Shown piece by piece: positions 56,268 through 64,000 of a stretch of 64,000 nucleotides of DNA; position 1 is the first letter of the stretch; every line of letters starts with the position of its first letter. A program made the position numbers and the translations under genes. The stretch spans positions 620,001 through 684,000 of the forward strand of contig NZ_CP023689.1 in NCBI RefSeq assembly GCF_008704715.1. The letters are read 5' to 3'. The notes beneath the pieces are model-generated. The model worked only from the letters and a program-made list of their open reading frames with translations, did not search any database and was not told the origin of the DNA. The stretch comes from Streptomyces chartreusis. Lineage in GTDB: Bacteria > Actinomycetota > Actinomycetes > Streptomycetales > Streptomycetaceae.

Positions 56268-57887
56268 GTGAAGAGGATCAAAGACTTCAAGGCCGTCCAG
56301 TGGCTGACCACCACGGATCACAAGACCATCGGCACGCTCTACCTGGTCACGTCGTTCGCCTTTTTCTGCCTCGGTGGCGTGATGGCGCTGTTCATGCGCG
56401 CCGAACTCGCGCGGCCCGGTCTTCAGATCATGTCGAACGAGCAGTTCAACCAGGCGTTCACGATGCACGGCACGATCATGCTGCTGATGTTCGCGACGCC
56501 GCTGTTCGCCGGTTTCGCGAACTGGATCATGCCGCTCCAGATCGGTGCGCCGGACGTCGCCTTTCCCCGGCTGAACATGTTCGCCTACTGGCTCTACCTG
56601 TTCGGCTCCCTCATCGCGGTGGGCGGCTTTCTGACTCCTGAAGGCGCGGCCGACTTCGGCTGGTTCGCCTATTCGCCGCTTTCGGACGCCGTCCGCAGCC
56701 CGGGCATCGGTGCCGACCTGTGGATCATGGGTCTGGCCTTCTCCGGCTTCGGCACCATCCTCGGCTCGGTCAACTTCATCACCACGATCATCTGCATGCG
56801 TGCGCCGGGCATGACCATGTTCCGCATGCCGATCTTCGTGTGGAACGTGCTGCTGACCGCGGTGCTCGTGCTGCTCGCCTTCCCCGTCCTGGCGGCGGCG
56901 CTCTTCGCGCTGGAGGCGGACCGCAAGTTCGGCGCCCACGTCTTCGATGCCTCGAACGGAGGAGCGTTGCTGTGGCAACACCTCTTCTGGTTCTTCGGCC
57001 ATCCAGAGGTGTACATCATCGCGTTGCCGTTCTTCGGCATCATCAGTGAGGTCATCCCGGTCTTCTCCCGCAAGCCGATGTTCGGCTACATGGGTCTGAT
57101 CGCGGCGACCATCGCCATCGCGGGTCTGTCCGTGACCGTGTGGGCCCACCACATGTACGTCACCGGCGGCGTCCTACTGCCGTTCTTCTCCTTCATGACG
57201 TTCCTCATCGCCGTACCGACCGGCGTGAAGTTCTTCAACTGGATCGGAACGATGTGGAACGGTTCACTGAGTTTCGAGACGCCGATGCTCTGGGCCTTCG
57301 GATTCCTGGTTACGTTCGTGTTCGGCGGCCTCACCGGCGTCATGCTCGCCTCGCCGCCGCTGGACTTCCCGACCTCCGACACCTATTTCGTCGTCGCTCA
57401 CTTCCATTACGTCATCTTCGGCACCGTCGTGTTCGCGATGTTCGCCGGATTCCACTTCTGGTGGCCGAAGTTCACGGGCAAGATGCTCGACGAGCGGCTC
57501 GGCAAGATGACCTTCTGGACACTGTTCGTCGGCTTCCACGGCACCTTCCTGGTCCAGCACTGGCTGGGCGTGAACGGCATGCAGCGCCGTATCCCGGACT
57601 ATCTGGCGGTGGAAGGGCTGACCACGCTCAACTCGCTGTCGTCCGTGTTCTCGTTCGTCCTCGGGGCATCCCTGCTGCCGTTCTTCTACAACATCTGGAA
57701 GACCGCGAAATACGGCAAGAAGGTCGAAGTCGACGACCCGTGGGGCTACGGGCGCTCGCTGGAGTGGGCGACGTCCTGCCCGCCGCCGCGGCACAACTTC
57801 CGCGCCCTGCCGCGGATCCGGTCCGAATCCCCGGCGTTCGACCTGCATCACGCCCCGGAGCGGCAGAAGGAGCTGACCACTCTGTGA
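56268..57887 (+). CDS. ctaD: Cytochrome c oxidase subunit I (aa3-type), solitary copy
   Basis: 539 residues, 12 membrane helices. Haem a ligand His in FTMHGTIM. CuB and catalytic Tyr in [10 protein letters not shown], with the Glu of the A1-type proton path, and HH in [10 protein letters not shown]. The second haem ligands are HFHY in [11 protein letters not shown]. Subunits II and III are not beside it, so it is an extra or separate copy of the aa3 subunit I. The N-terminus is shorter than usual main copies. Starts at GTG 56268 (or 56238), with weak ribosome site. Confidence 0.88.
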   Translation: MKRIKDFKAVQWLTTTDHKTIGTLYLVTSFAFFCLGGVMALFMRAELARPGLQIMSNEQFNQAFTMHGTIMLLMFATPLFAGFANWIMPLQIGAPDVAFPRLNMFAYWLYLFGSLIAVGGFLTPEGAADFGWFAYSPLSDAVRSPGIGADLWIMGLAFSGFGTILGSVNFITTIICMRAPGMTMFRMPIFVWNVLLTAVLVLLAFPVLAAALFALEADRKFGAHVFDASNGGALLWQHLFWFFGHPEVYIIALPFFGIISEVIPVFSRKPMFGYMGLIAATIAIAGLSVTVWAHHMYVTGGVLLPFFSFMTFLIAVPTGVKFFNWIGTMWNGSLSFETPMLWAFGFLVTFVFGGLTGVMLASPPLDFPTSDTYFVVAHFHYVIFGTVVFAMFAGFHFWWPKFTGKMLDERLGKMTFWTLFVGFHGTFLVQHWLGVNGMQRRIPDYLAVEGLTTLNSLSSVFSFVLGASLLPFFYNIWKTAKYGKKVEVDDPWGYGRSLEWATSCPPPRHNFRALPRIRSESPAFDLHHAPERQKELTTL

Positions 57888-58237
57888 GCCTCACCGATAA
57901 GGACCTCACCGGAAAAGGCCTCACCGGCAAGTTCCTCAATGACATCGAGGGGCATCTGCTGCTCGCCGCGACCTGTGAGGAGGGCCGCACGGCCGCCACG
58001 CGGTTCAGTACCCCGCTGCACTGGCTGACGGACGCGCAGCGGGGCGAGGTGGAGCGTCGGTTCGAGGCGGAGTACCTCGCACTCGCCCGCGTCTCCTGGC
58101 AGCACACCGCGGAGCGTGCCGGGAGACTGCGGGACGAGTACGAGGCGACCTACCGCGACCTGCGACGCCGGCTGCTGGCGGCCTGGCTGCTGACGTGCGC
58201 CGTGGCCCTCGGCGTCCTGGTCGTGTGCCTCGCCTAG
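57884..58237 (+). CDS. Small membrane protein coupled to ctaD
   Basis: 117 residues. The N-terminus has a short repeat [16 protein letters not shown], then [18 protein letters not shown] and a charged helical middle. One C-terminal helix ([21 protein letters not shown]) anchors it. The GTG overlaps the oxidase stop (GTGA), so it is made with subunit I and might be an assembly or accessory factor. No family is recognised. Confidence 0.65.
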   Translation: MSLTDKDLTGKGLTGKFLNDIEGHLLLAATCEEGRTAATRFSTPLHWLTDAQRGEVERRFEAEYLALARVSWQHTAERAGRLRDEYEATYRDLRRRLLAAWLLTCAVALGVLVVCLA

Positions 58238-58244
58238 GCAGACG

Positions 58245-60209
58245 CTAGCTCACCGTCCACTTCTGGTTGTCCTGGCCGTTGCAGGTCCACAGCACCAGTT
58301 TCGTGCCGTTGGCCGCGGCCGCGCCGTACGCGTCGAGACAGAGCCCGGCGTTGACGTTGGTGAGAGTACCGTCGCTGTTCACGTTCCACTTCTGGTTGTT
58401 CTGGCCGTTGCAGTCCCAGATGACGACACGGGTGCCGTTGGTGGTGCCGAGGTTGTAGGCGTCGAGGCACTTGTTGCCGTAGACCACGAGTTCCTTGCGG
58501 GTGCTGTGGTACTGCCACACCTGGTTCTGGCCGGCGGTGCAGTCCCACAGCTGGGCGTCGGTGCCGTTGGCGATGGTGTTGTCGTCGATGTCCACGCAGC
58601 GGCCGGACCCGGTGCCGGTGATCAGGGTGCCGTTCCTGCCGGGCAGCGGCCGGACGGCGATGCCTTCGAGGGGCGGGGCGCCGGTGAAGGCGATCGTGTT
58701 GGCGTTGCCCTTGGCCAGGGAGACGTTGACGGAGATGTTGCCCGCGGTGGCCCCGGTCGGCGGGAAGGAGACCTTGGTCGGGGTCTGGCCGTTGACGGTG
58801 AGTGTGGCCGCGCGGGCCGTGGAGGTGTTGTTGGTGTAGGAGACCTCGACCGTCTTCAGTCCGGCGCTTCCCGCGACCACGCCGGAGAAACTCGACGTGC
58901 CGCTGTAGGTGCTCGCGGACTGTTCGGTACCGCCGGTGACGGTGAGCAGCACGGAACCGCCCGCGGGCACGCTCGTGGTGTGGCTCGTGCCGGTGGTGGC
59001 GACGTTCTGCCGGGCCCACAGGTCGCGGACGGTGGCGGAGGCGTTGGTCAGGCCGAGGTCGGACCAGCGCACGGTCATGTTCTGGGTGGTCGAGGTGCGG
59101 TTGAGCAGGACGACGGCGCGGTTGCCGCTGCCGGCGAGGACCTTGCCGTACACCTGGAGGCCGGTGGTGTCCTCGGCGACCTCGACGCCCTGGAGGCCGC
59201 GCGGGTCCTGGTCGACGGCGATGACCTCGGGGTTGGTGAGGATGCCCGTCGTCTCGGCGGTGAGGGTGGTGAGGTCGACTCCGGCGAGCAGCGGGGCGCC
59301 GGAGATCGCCCACAGGTTCATGTGGCTGCGGTTCTGGGCGGTGGTCAGGCCCGTCATGCCGACGACCATCATGTCGGGGTCGTTGTAGTAGCCGGTGTGC
59401 TGGGCCGTGGGGTGGATGTTGCGGTCGTAGGCGGTCAGGACGTTGCCGTACGACGGTGTGCCGCCGTGGAAGAAGATGTCCGTGTTCGTGCGCCACATCG
59501 GGCCCATGCCGGGGGCCCAGTTCCAGGGGTTGTCGTAGCCCCAGTTGCACAGGGAGAGCGCGAGCGGGCGGCCGGTGGTGGCGGTCGCGGAGGCCACGGC
59601 GTCGCTGATCGCCTGGTAGGTCGTCCTCGGGTCGAGGCCCTCGGCGTCGCCGCCGCACCAGTCGACCTTCACGAAGTCGAAGCCCCAGCGGGAGAACTGG
59701 AGCATGTCCTGCTGGTAGTGGCCCTCGCTGCCCGAGCCGGGTGCGGCCGGGCGGCCGGTGGGGAAGTAGTAGCCGCAGCCGTCCTTGCCGGCGTCGGTGT
59801 AGATGCCGGCCTTCAGGCCCTTGCTGTGGATGTAGTCGGCGATGGCCTTCATCCCGCCCGGCCACTCCGCCTCGTCGACGGTGATGTTGCCGGCGCCGTC
59901 ACGGGTGCCCTGCCACCAGCCCTCGTCGATGTTGATGTACTCGTAGCCGGCCTCGGGCAGCCCCGCCGCCACGAACGCGTCGACCTGCCGCTTGATCACG
60001 TTGTAGTCGACCTTCGCGGCGAACGCGTTCCAGGAGGCCCAGCCCATGGGGGCGGCGGGCACCGGGATCTGCCTGGCCGTCGTCGCCGCCCGGGCCGGGG
60101 CGGGAGCGGCGAAGAGCAGCGCGGCCGTGGCGGCGAGCGCGAGCACCAGGACGCGGGTGACGGCGGATCTGAAGCGGCGGGTGAGGCCGGTGCTGAGTGG
60201 GGAGTACAT
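58245..60209 (-). CDS. Secreted GH27 alpha-galactosidase with CBM and ricin-type CBM13
   Basis: 654 residues. Signal peptide to about 42. GH27 TIM barrel 54-330, with PMGWASWNAF, NIDEGWW, the nucleophile D183 in KVDWCGG and the acid/base D279 in NDPDM. A beta domain follows, then a CBM35/6-like module (430-525) and a ricin-type trefoil (530-654) with three QxW repeats (NQVWQY, NQKWNV, NQKWTV). It would hydrolyse terminal alpha-galactose (or N-acetylgalactosamine) from polysaccharides outside the cell. Upstream TTCG-rich repeats suggest sugar regulation. Confidence 0.92.
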   Translation of the reverse strand: MYSPLSTGLTRRFRSAVTRVLVLALAATAALLFAAPAPARAATTARQIPVPAAPMGWASWNAFAAKVDYNVIKRQVDAFVAAGLPEAGYEYINIDEGWWQGTRDGAGNITVDEAEWPGGMKAIADYIHSKGLKAGIYTDAGKDGCGYYFPTGRPAAPGSGSEGHYQQDMLQFSRWGFDFVKVDWCGGDAEGLDPRTTYQAISDAVASATATTGRPLALSLCNWGYDNPWNWAPGMGPMWRTNTDIFFHGGTPSYGNVLTAYDRNIHPTAQHTGYYNDPDMMVVGMTGLTTAQNRSHMNLWAISGAPLLAGVDLTTLTAETTGILTNPEVIAVDQDPRGLQGVEVAEDTTGLQVYGKVLAGSGNRAVVLLNRTSTTQNMTVRWSDLGLTNASATVRDLWARQNVATTGTSHTTSVPAGGSVLLTVTGGTEQSASTYSGTSSFSGVVAGSAGLKTVEVSYTNNTSTARAATLTVNGQTPTKVSFPPTGATAGNISVNVSLAKGNANTIAFTGAPPLEGIAVRPLPGRNGTLITGTGSGRCVDIDDNTIANGTDAQLWDCTAGQNQVWQYHSTRKELVVYGNKCLDAYNLGTTNGTRVVIWDCNGQNNQKWNVNSDGTLTNVNAGLCLDAYGAAAANGTKLVLWTCNGQDNQKWTVS

Positions 60210-60244
60210 GCGGCTCCTTGGCGCGGGAAGGCAGGGATGGGTAG

Positions 60245-60280
60245 GTTCGTAATTTCGAACGCAATTCGGAACATCGAACA
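60245..60280. promoter_or_regulatory. TTCG-rich repeats upstream of the alpha-galactosidase
   Basis: GTTCG-N6-CGAAC (60245-60260) is followed by ATTCGGAAC (60264-60272) and ATCGAACA (60273-60280), lying 36-71 bases before the GH27 start on the opposite strand. Phased TTCG repeats look like a repressor site. No regulator gene is near. Confidence 0.45.
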
Positions 60281-60398
60281 CGTGGCGCCGAAGTTAGAAC
60301 CGCGCCAGGGGGCAAGTCAACGGATCGGACAGACTTGAAGTCGCCCGTTCGCGCGTCCAGTTGGCGCTCGCGCGGGCCCGCGCCGCCATACTGGCGAG

Positions 60399-61637
60399 GT
60401 GAGAGTGGCGATCATGACTGCGGGCTCACGGGGCGATGTGGCTCCCTACACCGGACTCGGGTACGCCTTGTCGCGGACCGGGCACGAGGTGACCCTGGTG
60501 ACGCACGGCTGCTTCGAGCGGCTGGCCGCGGACTCGGGCGTACGGTTCCATCCCCTGCCGCTGGATCCACGGGCGGAGCTGGAGTCCGAGCGCGGGCGGA
60601 ACCTGCACCGCAGCGGCACCGGCCTGGGCAAGCTCGTGCGCGTGGTGGGGCTGGCGCGGAGCCTGGCCGGATCGCTGACGGACGACATGCTGGCCGCCGC
60701 GCGGTCGAGCGACGCCCTGCTTCTGGCCCCGTCCACCGCTCCGCTGGGACGTGTCATCGCCGAGGGCCTGTCCCTGCCGAGCATCGAGCTGCCGCTCCAA
60801 CCGCTGGCGCCCACGCGGGAGTTCGCACCGGCGATGCTCGGCGGCGGCTCCTGGGGAAGCCTGCCGAACCGGGTCGGCGGGCATGCCGTGAACCTGGCCA
60901 TCGAGCGGGTCTTCTCCGCCGCCGTACCCGACGCCCGCGCAAGACTCGGCCTGCCCCGCGACAAGGTCCGCGGCGGGCGGAGGGGCCGGCCCGCCGGCAC
61001 CGTGCTCCATGGCTTCAGCCCCTTGGTGGTGCCCAAGCCGCACGACTGGGGCCCGCACCTGCGCGTGACGGGATACTGGTGGCCGTACGACGGCCCGGCT
61101 CAACTCCCGCCCGAGCTACGCGACTTCCTCGACGCCGGGCCGCCGCCGGTATTCGTGGGGCTGGGCAGCGCGACCGTCCCCGATCCGGCGGGGCTGAGCG
61201 CGGAGGTGGTGCGCGCGGTGCGTGCGGCCGGGCTGCGGGCGGTGATCCAGCGGGGCTGGGGCGGCCTCGCCGCTGCCGGGGATGACGTCCTGACCGTCGA
61301 CGAGGTGCCGCACTCGGCGCTGTTCCCGCGGATGGCGGCAGTGGTCCACCACTGCGGTGCGGGCACGACCGCCGCCGGGCTGCGCGCCGGGGTGCCCGCG
61401 GTGCCGGTGCCCATCCAGTTCGACGAGGCTTTCTGGGGAGCCCGCCTGGTCTCGCTCGGTGTGGCGCCGCGCGTCCTGGGGCTGCGGAGGTTCACGGCCG
61501 ACGCACTGGCAGCGGCGCTACGGCAGGCGACCGGCGACCCGTCCTACGGTCACCGCGCCCGCGCGCTGGCGGACGGGCTGCGCGCCGAGGACGGCACGGC
61601 TCCGGTACTGGAGGCCGTGCACCGACTCGGCGGCTGA
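60399..61637 (+). CDS. UGT-type glycosyltransferase (GT1/GT28 fold)
   Basis: 412 residues. N-terminal GT28-like part (TAGSRGDVAPYTGLGYAL), and C-terminal nucleotide-sugar motif HHCGAGTTAAGLRAGVPAV and PIQFDEAFWGARL. This form is shared by sterol, macrolide and antibiotic glycosyltransferases of actinomycetes; the acceptor is unknown. The GTG lies six bases after a -10-like CATACT, so leaderless. A 15-bp tandem duplication covers its stop codon. Confidence 0.85.
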   Translation: MRVAIMTAGSRGDVAPYTGLGYALSRTGHEVTLVTHGCFERLAADSGVRFHPLPLDPRAELESERGRNLHRSGTGLGKLVRVVGLARSLAGSLTDDMLAAARSSDALLLAPSTAPLGRVIAEGLSLPSIELPLQPLAPTREFAPAMLGGGSWGSLPNRVGGHAVNLAIERVFSAAVPDARARLGLPRDKVRGGRRGRPAGTVLHGFSPLVVPKPHDWGPHLRVTGYWWPYDGPAQLPPELRDFLDAGPPPVFVGLGSATVPDPAGLSAEVVRAVRAAGLRAVIQRGWGGLAAAGDDVLTVDEVPHSALFPRMAAVVHHCGAGTTAAGLRAGVPAVPVPIQFDEAFWGARLVSLGVAPRVLGLRRFTADALAAALRQATGDPSYGHRARALADGLRAEDGTAPVLEAVHRLGG

Positions 61638-61663
61638 GGCTCCGTCGACTGAGGCTCCGTCGG
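61634..61663. repeat. 15-bp tandem duplication over the glycosyltransferase stop
   Basis: CTGAGGCTCCGTCGA followed by CTGAGGCTCCGTCGG, two copies with one mismatch at the last base; the TGA stop is inside the first copy. Probably a recent slippage event. Confidence 0.7.
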
Positions 61664-61678
61664 CGCCACCGCCCGCCG

Positions 61679-62341
61679 TCAGGGCCCGGTGAGCCGGGGA
61701 CCCACCGGTTGCAGGATGCCGAGCAGAATGCGGACGAGTTCGTCGACGACCTCGTCCAGGGTCGCGTCCACCCACCCCGCGCTCCAGTCGTGCAGCAGCC
61801 CGTTGACGCTGCCGATGAACGCCGTCACGGCCAGCCGGTAGTCGCGCGGCGCCGCCTCCCCACGGGCCACCGCACCCGCGACCTCGGCGCAGACGAGATC
61901 GATCCAGCGGGCGCGGCGCGCGAGGCGCTGTTCCTCGAGGCGGGGGCTGACGCCGATGATCTCGACGAAGGTGATGCGGATGCGCCGCCGGTCGGAGGTG
62001 ACGTTCGCGGCGTAGGCGCGGAAGATCACGGTGGCGCGTTCGGCGAGCGGCATGTCCTCAGCTTCGGCGACCGCGCCCAGGACGGCCTCCTCCGCCCACC
62101 CGTTGACCTGGAGGTGGAGGGCGGCCAGCACATCCTCCAGGGTGCGGAACTCCTCGTAGAACTGACGCGTCGACAGCCCGGCGGCCTCGCTGAGCGCCGC
62201 GACGGTCGTCCCCCGGAAGCCGGGGCCGTCGCCGAACAGTTGCAGCGCCGCGTCGAGGAATCGCCGTCGTCTCTCCGCCTGTCGCTCCTCGGCCGACTTG
62301 CCGCCGTAGCGGCCGGTGGGCGCCTTGATCCTGCCCGCCAC
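61679..62341 (-). CDS. TetR-family regulator
   Basis: 220 residues. HTH with FLDAALQLFGDGPGFRGTTVAALSEAAGLSTRQFYEEF; the ligand domain is all-helical (ALHLQVNGWAEEAVLGAV and so on). The GTG at 62341 follows GGGAGG at five bases; the TTG at 62377 is an in-frame alternative. It is divergent from the secreted propeller gene, with a CTTACT-N4-AGTAAG palindrome between them. Confidence 0.85.
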   Translation of the reverse strand: MAGRIKAPTGRYGGKSAEERQAERRRRFLDAALQLFGDGPGFRGTTVAALSEAAGLSTRQFYEEFRTLEDVLAALHLQVNGWAEEAVLGAVAEAEDMPLAERATVIFRAYAANVTSDRRRIRITFVEIIGVSPRLEEQRLARRARWIDLVCAEVAGAVARGEAAPRDYRLAVTAFIGSVNGLLHDWSAGWVDATLDEVVDELVRILLGILQPVGPRLTGP

Positions 62342-62418
62342 GCTGTCCTCCCGCCGCCTCGCCGTCCCGACGATCAATTTTGTCGTGTACGCAGTCTTGT
62401 GGAGAAGGGCACCCCCTC

Positions 62419-62434
62419 CTTACTTTTCAGTAAG
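62419..62434. promoter_or_regulatory. CTTACT-TTTC-AGTAAG palindrome, candidate TetR operator
   Basis: Perfect six-base arms with a four-base centre, between the TetR gene and the beta-propeller gene. The TTACT...AGTAA core is a common TetR-family form. Confidence 0.6.
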
Positions 62435-62529
62435 TTGACTCTGAAAGCACGTGTGTTCAGATTCGACGCTCCGCTTTGGCATGCCCCACTCATGACGCCC
62501 ACCCCCTTTCAGAGGAAGAGAGAGCAGTC

Positions 62530-63783
62530 ATGCCTGCCATCAGAACCAGGCACCTGTGCTCCGTAGCCGCCGCCCTCGCCCTGACCGTCTCCGCCTCCGC
62601 GACCGCCGCCACGGCCGCCGACTCCTCCGCCGCCGCCCTGCGCGAGGTGCTCTTCGTCGGCAACAACTGGGACGGCACCGCCGACGTCATCAAGTCGTCC
62701 GGCGACTTCGCGAAGATCGGCCGTATCAACGTCGTCCCCGACAAGGACCAGCGGATGGCGGAGATCAACGCGAACCCGATCAAGTGGATCTACTTCATGG
62801 CGATCCGCAACAGTGTCGGCGAGGGCCACGACCAGTTCGTCGACGACATGTACTCGACGCCGGACGGGAAGTCGGTCGTCGTCTCGCGCCCCAGCTTCGC
62901 CGACGTGGTGTCCCTCGACCTGGCCACGGGTCAGGTCAACTGGCGCTTCCCCGTGTCCGGTTACCGCGCCGACCACATGGCGGTCTCCCCCGACGGCAAG
63001 CGGGTGGCCGTGTCGGCCTCGACCTCCAACACCGTGCACGTCCTGGACATCGAGAACGGCAGGGAGCTGGGCAAGTTCGGCACCGGCGACAAGCCGCACG
63101 AGAACATCTTCACCCAGGACGGCAAGTACATCTACAACATGGCGATCGGCGACGTGAACACGCAGACCGACGCCCCCTGGCTGGACTGGACGAAGGGCGA
63201 CCGGCGCATCACGGTCGTCGACGCGAACACGTACCAGCAGGTCAAGGTCATCGACATGCGCCCGAAGCTGGACGCGATCGGCCTGACGGACTACTCCGAC
63301 GCGGTGCGGCCCGCCGTGTTCTCGCCGGACGAGTCGAAGCTGTACTTCCAGGTGTCGTTCTTCAACGGCTTCTTCGAGTACGACCTGGCCACCGACCGCA
63401 TCACCCGCACCAAGACCCTGCCGAAGAACCCGGCGACCAGCGACGACCGCACCACGTTCGTCAACGACTCGCGCCACCACGGCATTTCGATGAGTCCCGA
63501 CGGCAGCAAGCTGTGTGTCGCGGGGACGATGGACGACTACGCCACCGTCGTCAACCGCACCACACTCCAGGAGGGCCCGCTCGTCACCGCCTCCAAGCCC
63601 TACTGGGCCACGGTCAGCGGTGACGGCAAGTCCTGTGTGGTCTCCGAGAGCGGCACCGACCAGGTCACGGCCATCGACTTCGCCACCGGGCAGAAGCAGG
63701 TGTCCGTCCCGGTCGGCGACCACCCGCAGCGGGTCCGGCTGGGCCATGTGCAGAGCGGCTGGACGAGCCCTTCGGCTCGCTGA
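62530..63783 (+). CDS. Secreted beta-propeller (YncE/YVTN-like) protein
   Basis: 417 residues. Signal peptide to about residue 30 (ALALTVSASATAATAA). Seven or so repeated blades with the pattern MAVSPDGKRVAVSAS, HVLDIENGRELGKF and GISMSPDGSKLCVAG. YVTN-type propellers are found in secreted proteins and amine dehydrogenases; no catalytic residue is recognised, so binding is more likely. AGAGAG precedes the ATG. It ends exactly where the convergent gene's stop begins. Confidence 0.82.
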   Translation: MPAIRTRHLCSVAAALALTVSASATAATAADSSAAALREVLFVGNNWDGTADVIKSSGDFAKIGRINVVPDKDQRMAEINANPIKWIYFMAIRNSVGEGHDQFVDDMYSTPDGKSVVVSRPSFADVVSLDLATGQVNWRFPVSGYRADHMAVSPDGKRVAVSASTSNTVHVLDIENGRELGKFGTGDKPHENIFTQDGKYIYNMAIGDVNTQTDAPWLDWTKGDRRITVVDANTYQQVKVIDMRPKLDAIGLTDYSDAVRPAVFSPDESKLYFQVSFFNGFFEYDLATDRITRTKTLPKNPATSDDRTTFVNDSRHHGISMSPDGSKLCVAGTMDDYATVVNRTTLQEGPLVTASKPYWATVSGDGKSCVVSESGTDQVTAIDFATGQKQVSVPVGDHPQRVRLGHVQSGWTSPSAR

Positions 63784-64000
63784 TCAGCCCAGGGCCTTCA
63801 GTACCGCGCCCACCCCGTCCTCGGTCGCCATGTGCCGTGCGGCGACCGAGGCGGCACGGGCGTACGCCTGCTGCCGTACGACACGGCCGAGGGCGTCCGC
63901 GAGCCGCCGCGCGGTGAGCGAGGCGAAGGGGATCGGATCGGTGCCGGCGCCGATCGAAGCCAGCCGTGCCGCCCAGAACGGCTGGTCCGCCGTCACCGGC
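63784..64000 (-). CDS. C-terminus of a UGT-type glycosyltransferase (cut by window end)
   Basis: About 72 visible residues, reading TADQPFWAARLASIGAGTDPIP and AARHMATEDGVGAVL. The PFWAARL pattern matches the nucleotide-sugar-side end of GT1 enzymes and parallels FWGARLVSLGVAP in the glycosyltransferase at 60399. The gene starts outside the window. Confident of the family, not of the substrate. Confidence 0.75.
   Translation of the reverse strand, partial: PVTADQPFWAARLASIGAGTDPIPFASLTARRLADALGRVVRQQAYARAASVAARHMATEDGVGAVLKALG

Overview
The window is about 72% GC, with codon third positions strongly G/C, many GTG starts, leaderless starts, a mycothiol-dependent dehydrogenase, an F420-type reductase and Tat and sec secreted enzymes. 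This points to a Streptomyces-like actinomycete chromosome. No tRNA, rRNA, CRISPR array, phage or transposase gene was recognised. The layout looks like accessory chromosome: many short operons, each with its own regulator.

Region 1 (1-3.6 kb): the end of an unknown gene, a coupled pair of integral-membrane proteins (a glycosyltransferase-like protein and a lysylphosphatidylglycerol-synthase-type protein), and a nucleotide-kinase-like gene. Region 2 (3.6-13.1 kb): a carbohydrate locus. A five-gene minus-strand operon encodes a binding lipoprotein, two permeases and two large cytoplasmic proteins of likely alpha/alpha-toroid type. Next to it are a ROK repressor and a divergent BadF/NAG-kinase-type sugar kinase, with TTCGTTAG repeats between them. 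Region 3 (13.3-24 kb): a Tat-exported PAP2/acid-phosphatase protein with an autotransporter-type repeat, a GT39-like protein, an RpiR regulator, a CBM2 membrane protein, an ATP-grasp protein, a TetR regulator and OB-fold pair with matching palindromes, and an oxidoreductase. Region 4 (23.5-30 kb): a large secreted hydrolase, an F420 enzyme, a MalY-like aminotransferase and a membrane-anchored S1 protease.

Region 5 (30-35.8 kb): a second sugar ABC operon (ROK regulator, two permeases, binding protein, Gfo/Idh/MocA dehydrogenase). Neither ABC system has its own ATPase, so both probably share a distant MsiK-type ATPase. Region 6 (35.8-40.9 kb): L,D-transpeptidase, two SDRs, and the mycothiol formaldehyde pair (mscR plus a metallo-hydrolase). 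Region 7 (41-44.5 kb): a persulfide/sulfite module. It has a CstB-like metallo-beta-lactamase/triple-rhodanese protein, a TauE/SafE exporter, a CsoR/CstR-type repressor and a membrane rhodanese, with three TACCC...GGGTA operators.

Region 8 (44.6-53.6 kb): iron. It has an ABC exporter-type protein, an FhuF-like reductase, two iron boxes and a four-gene, ATGA-coupled NIS siderophore operon (ATP-grasp, two IucA/IucC synthetases, a type III PLP decarboxylase) with no hydroxylase gene. A possible 31-codon leader ORF lies under the second iron box. Region 9 (53.6-64 kb): small secreted and SnoaL-like proteins, an ECF sigma factor with a CU044_5270-type partner, a solitary cytochrome oxidase subunit I with a coupled small membrane protein, a secreted GH27 alpha-galactosidase, and two UGT-type glycosyltransferases (the second cut by the window end) around a TetR regulator and a secreted beta-propeller protein.
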